A stretch of DNA of 11,926 nucleotides from Ramicandelaber brevisporus (taxonomy: Eukaryota > Kickxellomycota > Ramicandelaberales > Ramicandelaberaceae): NCBI GenBank assembly GCA_025201865.1, contig MU602760.1, forward strand, positions 47,803 to 59,728, written 5' to 3'. A program made the translations under genes and the position numbers. The notes beneath the pieces are model-generated. The model was given only the letters and a program-made list of their open reading frames with translations. It did no database searches and was not told the origin of the DNA. Below are positions 1 through 6,722 of this stretch, in pieces (position 1 is the stretch's first letter; every line of letters begins with the position of its first letter).

Positions 1-366
1 GGCATTTGGTACAAGCTCGCCAAGGTTGATAGAGTCACCAACTGAGCAGTCAGCGATAAGGAGGCGGACCAGGTGACCATATCGCTGCCATGCCGATGGG
101 CGAATGAAGAGTCTAGTGCGCTTGGAGAAAAGAATCTCGGCACTGCTCAGCACACGCCAAACAACACGCGAGAACACTTCGTGGAAGTCCCGGTTAACGC
201 GCATCAGCTTCACGGCGTCTTTTCGAGCGAGGAATGTGCCGAGATACTCGCGCAGATCGTACGGCAGCGCGGCAACGTCAAACGACGATCTTCGTGGAAC
301 AGCAGCGGCAGCAACAGCCTTCGCAGCCTTCGCACCTTGCACTCGACGGACTCGGCCTTTGCCCAT
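1..366 (-). CDS. F-box protein, N-terminal part (gene continues past left edge)
   Basis: The minus strand reads open from an ATG at 366 to base 1, 122 codons with no stop; the rest lies outside the window. The product begins with about 30 basic, Ala-rich residues (MGKGRVRRVQGAKAAKA). An F-box-like segment follows at about residues 34-72: LPYDLREYLGTFLARKDAVK, then LMRVNRDFHEVFSRVVWRVL. This has the LP..L...L...D...L..VN..F pattern of F-boxes, which bind Skp1 in SCF ubiquitin ligases. Residues after 85 (FIRPSAWQRYGHLVR) look like the start of a partner domain I cannot name. The start context is strong (A at -3, G at +4). GC3 is high, about 70% in a 40-codon sample. F-box identity is by pattern only; the substrate is unknown. 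Skp1 binding and ubiquitin ligase function are inferred from the family. Confidence 0.72.
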   Translation of the reverse strand, partial: MGKGRVRRVQGAKAAKAVAAAAVPRRSSFDVAALPYDLREYLGTFLARKDAVKLMRVNRDFHEVFSRVVWRVLSSAEILFSKRTRLFIRPSAWQRYGHLVRLLIADCSVGDSINLGELVPNA

Positions 367-557
367 CTTCGCTCGCTCGCTCGCTCGCTCACTGGCTAGT
401 GTGCTTCGTGACAGATTGAGGCTGCTAGAAAAGAAAACAAAACAAAACAAAAGTCGAGAAAGTTACAACGAGGAGTCACGAACAGAGTCTGATTGGCTGA
501 ATTAGATTGTACATTGGGATGACATTAACTCCAACAAAGACTGACTTACTCTTTTAG
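367..557. other. Gap between F-box start and DUF4139 exon, with 3' splice-site-like end
   Basis: This 191-bp stretch should hold the F-box promoter and leader on the minus strand. On the plus strand it should hold the end of an intron. It contains (GCTC)5, an A-rich tract with three AAAAC copies (434-448), and at its end CTGACTTACTCTTTTAG (541-557). That string has a branch-point-like CTGAC and a pyrimidine-rich run into AG. The only plus-strand ATG here (519) meets an in-frame TAG at 555-557 with no usable GT donor between, so no first exon for the DUF4139 fragment can be built from this gap. Confidence 0.55.
371..390. repeat. Tetranucleotide repeat (GCTC)5 beside the F-box start codon
   Basis: Five perfect GCTC copies; on the minus strand they read (GAGC)5 and end 4 bases before the F-box ATG. 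The tract is probably in the 5' untranslated leader of that gene. A change in copy number would alter the leader, not the protein. Confidence 0.85.
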
Positions 558-934
558 GGTTGCTGGCGCTGTTGCCTTTGCTGGTACTTGCCGCGCAAGG
601 CATCGTCAACATTTCGCAGAAGATCACCGTCCGCAACACCAAGCAGGTTCCAGTGCGCATCCTGGTAAGCGAGCAGATTCCAAGCGCGAGAGACGATCGC
701 ATCAAGGTGCAGCTGCTTGAGCCAAATCCACGCAATGTCACCGAGCTGAGCGCCGCTGACCGAGCCAAGGCATTGATCCCGCCAGCGACAGCGGTGGACT
801 CGCCGTACTGGATCAACCCAGACAAGAAGACGCGCCTGCTGTGGTCATTGGAGCTCAAGCCCTCGCAGCGTGTCACGCTGCCAGTCTCATTCGAAGTCAC
901 CCATCCAACAAGCGAGTCCGTTGCTGGGATTTAG
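558..934 (+). CDS. DUF4139-family protein, C-terminal exon only (probable truncated gene)
   Basis: An open frame follows the AG at 556-557 (first full codon at 560) and stops at 932-934. From about base 600 the product matches the C-terminal end of DUF4139 proteins: NISQKITVRNTKQVPVRILV, then EQIP...DDRIKVQLLEP, then LLWSLELKPSQRVTLPVSFE and a final THPTSESVAGI. That last part is the usual beta-rich finish of this family, whose biochemical role is unknown. Whole proteins are several hundred residues, so only about the last fifth is here. The first 13 residues (LLALLPLLVLAAQ) are hydrophobic and do not look like the family; an alternative AG at 598-599 would exclude them. No Met begins the frame, and the opposite-strand F-box gene occupies the space upstream. 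The frame has no internal stop or frameshift and GC3 is high (about 78% of 40 codons). It is either a recently truncated copy or the last exon of a gene with a very long intron; I favour truncation. Confidence 0.65.
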
Positions 935-982
935 ATTTAACTTATAGAAGTCCTATTCTCTTTTTAAATCAATCATTTTTTT

Positions 983-3900
983 TTAAGTAAATAACCGGAC
1001 TCGAGTATCCTTGTATGGCGAAACAGGCTGTAACTTGGTGACATATACATCGCCCCATACTACCATGGAAAACCAGACGTCCAATTGTGATGTCCATCTC
1101 AAATGCCGAATGTAATCATCTGGCAAGCGGACTCTTGTGTTTGATATCGAATCTGCAGAGCTAACGGAATGGTCAGATGGTCCACCTGACGACGACGTCG
1201 TGGAGGAGCGGCGAGATGGCGACTGGTGAGCAACTGCAGCGGGAATCATAAGAGTACTGCCAAAGAGCTCGGTGAGCTTGGTGACAACGGCCCGTGATTG
1301 GAACCAGGCCAGAACTTGGACATCTGATATACTTGACTTGGTTCGGCCGCCATTCGCTTGGAGGCTGTCAGTGGAAGTTGTAGCGGCTGAGGTTGTTACA
1401 CCAGTTGACAGGTACGTGGCCAGCATTGGCGACAGAGCGTCCAGCGCTGTGGAGATTGAGCCAATTGGTAAAACTGGCAGCCAGGACCCAATCCACTCCC
1501 GAGATGGCTCAAACGCTGACGATACAGAAGGTGAGCCTGGAGAGGGTGACATTGACGGCGAAATTGTAGAAACCCTGCCAGCAACTGGCGGCGAAGTTGG
1601 AGTTGCCGACCTAGACTTGGAAGGAGGAGCTGCGAGTCCAGCGTAAGATGAAATTGTCGAAATCAGTCCCAATGCGCTTGACGCAATCGACCCAGAGCTG
1701 CTCTCACTTCTAGCTACACCAGCAGCCGATGTCGTTGAGGCTGCTGACTGACTGCGTCGTTCCTTGATACGAGCCGACACAGCTTTGGCTTCGTCCAATG
1801 TGAATGTCTGCACCTTTGCCACTTTGTCCTTTATTCTCATTAGTTCATACAATAGTGATGGGTTGCTCAGTGCCTCATACTTGATAAGAGAATCCAGTGC
1901 TTCCAGAATGTACATGAGCAGCCGTGGATTATGGCCATCTCCGCTCACTAAGAACTGAGGCGCTGACAGCACTGAGAACAAATGGGTGAGTTTGGCTGCA
2001 GCTGGTAACGAGAGGTTGTGGAGGAATGGTGCTACATTTCGGATGATTGCCAGCAGGATGGAATGCAGTGCAGAATGCAATCTGGCTGAGGATGTGATGA
2101 TCGAATGTATTGCCACAATTAAGAAGTCAGAATACCTGACTACAGTTGATGGAATGTGCATTGCTGATGGCAAAGTGTTAGTTTGATCAAAGATTGCATT
2201 CAACAAATCGCCATATCCGCTAATAACGGCCGTGCTTGTGTTTGTTGTTGCTATTGTCGAGTTCGATGTTGTTGTTGCCGTTGTTGTTGTTGCTGTTGTT
2301 GTAGTAACGGGAATCGACATTGGTGCGGCATGTTCAGATAGCACATGTAAAACAAATGCAATTGCTCGAACCAAGCCAACAGCTTGCACATCTGCTTTTG
2401 CGTCTGCCATAAAATATAATAAACTGCTGGTAATTGCTAGACAGCTTTGTTTGTCTCTTAGCATGTGCGCAACAAATGCATGGTTCTGCGCAATAAAACT
2501 CCACAATAACAATGTGTAGCTCAGCACAATCGATCGGTCTGAAGATGCACCTGGCGCACGTGTTAATATAGATGAGCTGTGGCTACGTTGTAGTAGAGCG
2601 AATATTGCGCTGAAGCTAGAGATAATATAATCGAAATCGGATGTACGCTGCAGTTTGAGCACGTACAGTGAGAGCACATTGTGATTAGATGATGCAAATG
2701 ATCCACCTTGGATCACTCTACTAGCTGAGAAACTATCATGGACGCCTGTAAACTCTGCAATAATGCCAGTTGGTGATGATGCTGACTGATTTGACTGATT
2801 TGATCGATTTGACCGATGGTTTCTGCCGTACGGAGTGGCATGGGCAAGAGTAGCGCCAGAGGATGGCTCGGAAGATAACGAGCCGCGACCATTAGCTTTA
2901 GTGGTAGAGTTGCCAGATACAAGATGCTCTAAATCACGCTCAAAGTTCAATTCTGCCAAATGTATCTGTGCAGCCTGCTTTCCCTTATTTTTATTCATTC
3001 GATGTCTTCTCGGTCCAGATACAGATTCGGCAGTTGTTAAAGGGTCAATTTCCATAATTTCATCTTCAAATTCATCAGTGTTGTTATTGTATCGTTCATG
3101 TCCAATATCAAATCCACCATGCAAACTAACATCATCTGATGGACTCCACATATCGTGTCTATAATCCAATAGAACTGTTAGGGCTTGAGCTGCGGCAGTA
3201 GCAAGTGGAGCTTCGATAGCTGCACCTTTGAGAGCACTTGGGATGGCTGCACTGGTGAGACCAGCAACTGTGGTGATTGTGGCAGCTGGTCGATATTTGA
3301 GGCTGGTGTTCAATAAACTACACAGTATAGCAAGGACAAGGTGGCGGTCTGTATGATGGGCAATTAAATGTGCAATTCGATTGGGCATAATGATTGATGA
3401 TGACGATGGTTGTGATTGTGAGGAAGGCGATGAAGGCGATGAAGGCAATGATGAGTGACTACCATTAGGAGATGTATACAGCGGCTCAGAGAGTACAACT
3501 AGCAACAGCTGGAGTACTTCGAGACGGTTGCTTAGTATCTGCTTAGTCACTTGTGCGCTCGTGCCAGATTGTTGTGGTGAACCAAATCCATGTTCCCAAA
3601 TTGCTAGAGTTGGACCATTGCCACTACTTGACATCTCGCTCGCTGCTGCTGATGAAGAAGATGAAGAAGATGAAGATGATAGCAGTGATGAAGATGGAAT
3701 AGTAAATCCAGGTAGAAACATGAGGCTTAAAGTAACTGCCACAACTCGCTCACCCAGTTGATATTTAATGTTACTGTTTTCAGATTCTCTAACTTTCCAC
3801 AGCACATTCACTGAATCAGTTTGTGAATCGGTTTGATGCTGCTTCTCAAAGGCAACAGGCATGATTCTAGTTAACAATCTAGTGCAATTTAATAGCTGTC

Positions 3901-4195
3901 TCATCAGTTGAGGCGGCATTTGATCAATTGCTGCAATTCCATTGGAAGCTGAGTCCATTATAATCATGCATCTCTCCAATAACTTTACCAGCAAAGTCTC
4001 GAATGTCACAGGTGCAACCTCGTAGCAACGTCTGATATCAGCAGGCGTCAAGAATGAATACACATCGTGAATCGTCTCTGGAAATGAGTAGAACTGTGAC
4101 CAGAACGTGTCATCAGAAGCTGACGGCGGATTGGCTGCGTCGTAAAGGCGGAAGACTTGCTGTCGAAACGCCAGCTTTGACTCTGTGCCGCCCAT
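983..4195 (-). CDS. HID1: HID1 homologue (Golgi/trans-Golgi sorting protein), complete, intronless
   Basis: A single 1070-codon frame whose ends and core match HID1 (worm HID-1; fission yeast Ftp105; related to yeast Ecm30). It starts MGGTESKLAFRQQVFRLYD, an N-myristoylation site (Gly2, Ser6, Lys7) as in human HID1. Landmarks: DDTFWSQF (28-35), LLNCTRLLTRIMP (101-113), NRLEVLQLLL (223-232), MADAKADVQAVGLVRAI (596-612), SDFLIVAIHSIITSS (689-703), NVAPFLHNLSLPAAAKLTHL (720-739), REWIGSWLPVLP (899-910) and a final VWFSMVVWGDVYVTKL (1040-1055). Animal HID1 is a peripheral Golgi protein needed for dense-core vesicle cargo sorting; Ftp105 holds the deubiquitinase Ubp5 at the Golgi. The protein is about 280 residues longer than the human one because of low-complexity inserts: Ser-rich 168-193 and 246-267, an acidic/basic stretch 370-480, Thr-rich 630-657, and Ser/Pro-rich 815-900. 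The start context has C at -3 but G at +4, and the conserved N-terminus supports it. It is transcribed divergently from REV3. Confidence 0.93.
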   Translation of the reverse strand: MGGTESKLAFRQQVFRLYDAANPPSASDDTFWSQFYSFPETIHDVYSFLTPADIRRCYEVAPVTFETLLVKLLERCMIIMDSASNGIAAIDQMPPQLMRQLLNCTRLLTRIMPVAFEKQHQTDSQTDSVNVLWKVRESENSNIKYQLGERVVAVTLSLMFLPGFTIPSSSLLSSSSSSSSSSAAASEMSSSGNGPTLAIWEHGFGSPQQSGTSAQVTKQILSNRLEVLQLLLVVLSEPLYTSPNGSHSSLPSSPSSPSSQSQPSSSSIIMPNRIAHLIAHHTDRHLVLAILCSLLNTSLKYRPAATITTVAGLTSAAIPSALKGAAIEAPLATAAAQALTVLLDYRHDMWSPSDDVSLHGGFDIGHERYNNNTDEFEDEIMEIDPLTTAESVSGPRRHRMNKNKGKQAAQIHLAELNFERDLEHLVSGNSTTKANGRGSLSSEPSSGATLAHATPYGRNHRSNRSNQSNQSASSPTGIIAEFTGVHDSFSASRVIQGGSFASSNHNVLSLYVLKLQRTSDFDYIISSFSAIFALLQRSHSSSILTRAPGASSDRSIVLSYTLLLWSFIAQNHAFVAHMLRDKQSCLAITSSLLYFMADAKADVQAVGLVRAIAFVLHVLSEHAAPMSIPVTTTTATTTTATTTSNSTIATTNTSTAVISGYGDLLNAIFDQTNTLPSAMHIPSTVVRYSDFLIVAIHSIITSSARLHSALHSILLAIIRNVAPFLHNLSLPAAAKLTHLFSVLSAPQFLVSGDGHNPRLLMYILEALDSLIKYEALSNPSLLYELMRIKDKVAKVQTFTLDEAKAVSARIKERRSQSAASTTSAAGVARSESSSGSIASSALGLISTISSYAGLAAPPSKSRSATPTSPPVAGRVSTISPSMSPSPGSPSVSSAFEPSREWIGSWLPVLPIGSISTALDALSPMLATYLSTGVTTSAATTSTDSLQANGGRTKSSISDVQVLAWFQSRAVVTKLTELFGSTLMIPAAVAHQSPSRRSSTTSSSGGPSDHSVSSADSISNTRVRLPDDYIRHLRWTSQLDVWFSMVVWGDVYVTKLQPVSPYKDTRVRLFT
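2238..2308 (-). repeat. Thr/Ala-rich microsatellite-like tract inside HID1
   Basis: On the plus strand this is an imperfect GTT/GTTGCT run; on the coding strand it gives mostly ACA and ACT codons, a Thr/Ala stretch at about residues 630-654. It sits between the conserved helix block ending near residue 620 and the block starting at 689, so it is a loop insertion, not a break. Confidence 0.75.
3640..3692 (-). repeat. Poly-serine coding repeat inside HID1
   Basis: GAA/GAT/GCT-rich plus-strand DNA that encodes a run of ten Ser followed by three Ala (residues 173-185). It lies in the hydrophilic loop before the conserved IWEHG block at 199-203. Ser codons are mixed (TCT, TCA, AGC and others). 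Confidence 0.75.
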
Positions 4196-4394
4196 CTGCA
4201 GTATTTCGTGTGCCTGTGCTCGTGCCTGTGCTCGTGCTCGTAGTCTGTAGTTGCAGCTGATGTTGTTCGATTAAGGCAGATCGCGGGGGAAGAGAGAGGG
4301 AGAGGAAGAGTGTTGTGAACGTTGTGAAAGTGAACCAAAGCGATGAACGGAGCCAACGAGCCAACCTGTAAACAGCAACAACCACGAAACCAAA
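4196..4394. promoter_or_regulatory. Divergent HID1/REV3 promoter region
   Basis: Only 199 bp separate the two start codons, so both promoters and leaders lie here. No TATA box is seen on either strand. Visible elements are a 12-bp tandem (TGCCTGTGCTCG twice plus a half copy) at 4211-4240, just upstream of HID1, a purine-rich GA tract at 4285-4310, and GTTGTGAA repeated twice at 4312-4328. No ATG lies in the HID1 leader on the minus strand. On the REV3 side an upstream ATG occurs at 4343. The assignment as a bidirectional promoter rests on geometry; no factor site was recognised. Confidence 0.6.
4211..4240. repeat. 12-bp tandem repeat in the HID1 leader
   Basis: Two exact copies of TGCCTGTGCTCG and one more TGCTCG lie 16 to 45 bases upstream of the HID1 ATG. 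They probably fall in the leader or core promoter. Confidence 0.8.
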
Positions 4395-4418
4395 ATGAAC
4401 ACCAATCAAGCCGAACCG

Positions 4419-4456
<38 letters not shown>

Positions 4457-4531
4457 GCAGCATGCGGATCACGAACAGCCAGAGGTTCTCCAGCACTCTG
4501 CAGAGGACGGATTTGCCATTCGGCTGATTGA
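4343..4531 (+). promoter_or_regulatory. Upstream ORF overlapping the REV3 start codon
   Basis: An ATG at 4343 (G at -3, A at +4) opens a 62-codon frame that ends with TGA at 4529-4531. It is out of frame with REV3 and overlaps its first 137 bases. If the REV3 transcript starts upstream of 4343, scanning ribosomes would meet this ATG first and miss the REV3 start unless they leak past it. The peptide itself is low-complexity, being the polyglutamine tract read in another frame, and is unlikely to be a protein gene. A regulatory role is inferred; the transcription start is unknown. Confidence 0.5.
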
Positions 4532-6680
4532 TATTGACTGGTACACAACCTCCCAGCACACGCCATTCTCTACCACACAGCCACCTCCTTCTTTGGCAGT
4601 ACATCCGACTCAGCAGCAGCAACAGCAACAGCAGCAACTAGCTAAAGTTGAGTTGCCAGTAGTGCGCATGTTTGGAAGGACATCATCTGGTCAAACCTGC
4701 TGCGCTCATGTCCATGGAATATGGCCATATTTTTACGTGCTTTACGATGGCCCATCAACATCTTCTCCCGGCGACATTGCAGCTGCCAATGCAGCTCGGG
4801 TACAGCTTGGCGCGAGTCTCGACTATGCCCTCAGCACATATTCCAGCTCTAACAAACAAAGAAGACAGAGTCATAAGCATCAGCATCAGCCTCGGAAGCG
4901 ATTTGTACTGGCAGTGGCTCTTGTACGAGGAATGCCATTCTACGGATTCCATGCTAGAGAACGGCTATTCTTCAAAGTATATCTCGCCCACCCAAGCTTG
5001 CTGAATCGAGCTGCAAATGTGCTGGCCAGTGGTGCGGTGGGCGGTACAAAGATCCAGGCATATGAAGCACATGTTCCATATGGGCTACAGGCGATGGCCG
5101 ACTATAACCTGGCTGGAATGGGTTGGATCAGGTTTGAAAAGGTGAGATTCAGAGGCCCACTGCCAGCATGCACCGGACCAAGTGCACATGTAGACTCTGT
5201 GAGTATCAGCGTGAATGATGGACTCGGTCAGGTTAGTGATACTGCAGAAGCATTAACTCAAGCATCATCTGGTGCCACAACTGCGCTTGCATTTACACAA
5301 TCACCATCAGGCACTCAGTTCCAGACAACGGTGTTGAATCGCACGGTCACAACCAAAGCCGATGGCGGAGACGAATGGTGTTCCCGGTCAACTCCAGCTT
5401 CAATGATATGGTTAGACTCAGCATCACATCCACCGCGCGAATCTACTACAGATATTGAATTCGATGCTCTTGCAGTGGATATTCTCAACAGGCGACAGCT
5501 CACTCAGCGGGCCATCCCATCATCAGCATCCGTCGCAGACTCTGATTCTTCTGCTCGGTACATTCCCTCGTTGGCAACACTATGGCGAGAAGAAAATGCA
5601 AGACGAACGGCTGGTGGGATGCCGTTGCTATCGCAGTCCAAACATCGCTCAGTTGGTGGGGCCACTCGAGCAATTCTGGCGCAGGCTCGTACACAAGTAG
5701 ACCTGGAAATGCTGAGCAGCACCTATGGAGCTAAGGGTGAAGTGGTTGGACGAGATGTGATTGTGTCAGCGGAAGAAGGTGCGTATTGTCCATGGCCACA
5801 TGCTGGTCACCGGATTATGCCACAGTTCCAATCTTTACTTGATGCAGATGACATGCACGTTCCAAGTGATTTGCGCGCGAACACAGTTGAAGATGGTGGA
5901 AACGATGAAAGCCGGATGAGGATGATTAACAAGCTTCGCGAGCTGTGCAACCGAAAGCACGGTGCAGTGGCCGATACAGTCCCAACTACTTTTGAGTCAG
6001 TTAATTTAATTGCCTCGAATGCCGACTGCTTTGCAATTCAACAGCATCCTGAGTCACCGCCAGCGACTCCTCATCAACAGCAACCACCAAACAAGCCGAC
6101 ATTGCAGACTCAATATAACTCGTTTGTAGTTGATGAAGACATTCTTGCCTCCCTTTCACAAGATGACTCTCGCTTAGTCTCTGCAGCCATCGATGCCGAT
6201 ATCGATGCTGACATTGGCGGTCAATCTGACAATGACGACGATGAGGATGCGGTTACACACGATGTCGATGATGAAATGGGCTGGAATGCAGGCGACGATG
6301 AGTTTGATGACGAAGAATTGATGCGCGCATTGGATGAGTTTGACGACGAAGCTCTACAGTACCAGCTGGACAGCTCTAACCATATGATCCCGCAGCATGA
6401 TGGTCCACAGTCTAGGTCTGATGGCGATGATGCTGCCAGTTCACGAGTTTCATTGGAGCACGAAGACTCGATATATGACGAGTTTGTGTTTAGCTCAACA
6501 CCACCACAGTTTGTCAACACTCGTGAACACAATACTTCTGGTCTGCAAAGAGTCAACCAACAACAGCAGCAGCAACAACAACCAGCACCACCTTCTATTG
6601 ACATTCATTCAGATGCTACAACCAATGATGAAGCTACTACTCAGGGCACCGTTGAAGAGACCTCACAAAGCCTATCTCAT

Positions 6681-6722
<42 letters not shown>

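Noticed and set aside
104-505. Plus-strand open frames over the F-box region
   Set aside because: They are read from the other strand of a convincing F-box coding frame and have repetitive Arg/Ser/Leu content with no family resemblance.
509-557. A 49-base intron (GT at 509, AG at 557) that would give the DUF4139 exon an upstream exon
   Set aside because: The upstream frame in the needed phase meets a TGA at 490-492 with no ATG after it.
502-900. Minus-strand open frame across the DUF4139 exon
   Set aside because: It is the antisense of a frame with clear DUF4139 similarity; its own product matches nothing I recognise.
1272-1646. Plus-strand 124-codon frame inside HID1
   Set aside because: Antisense shadow of the Ser/Pro-rich part of HID1; acidic low-complexity product.
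4048-4637. Minus-strand frames with Leu-rich runs across the HID1/REV3 gap
   Set aside because: The Leu runs are the REV3 CAG/CAA tracts read on the other strand; they overlap the HID1 start in other frames.
6036-6068. Possible Rev7-binding motif at QQHPESPPATP in REV3
   Set aside because: The prolines are spaced one residue short of the hydrophobic-hydrophobic-x-P-x3-P-P pattern, and the region is Gln/Pro low-complexity. No convincing Rev7-binding motif was found elsewhere in the middle region.
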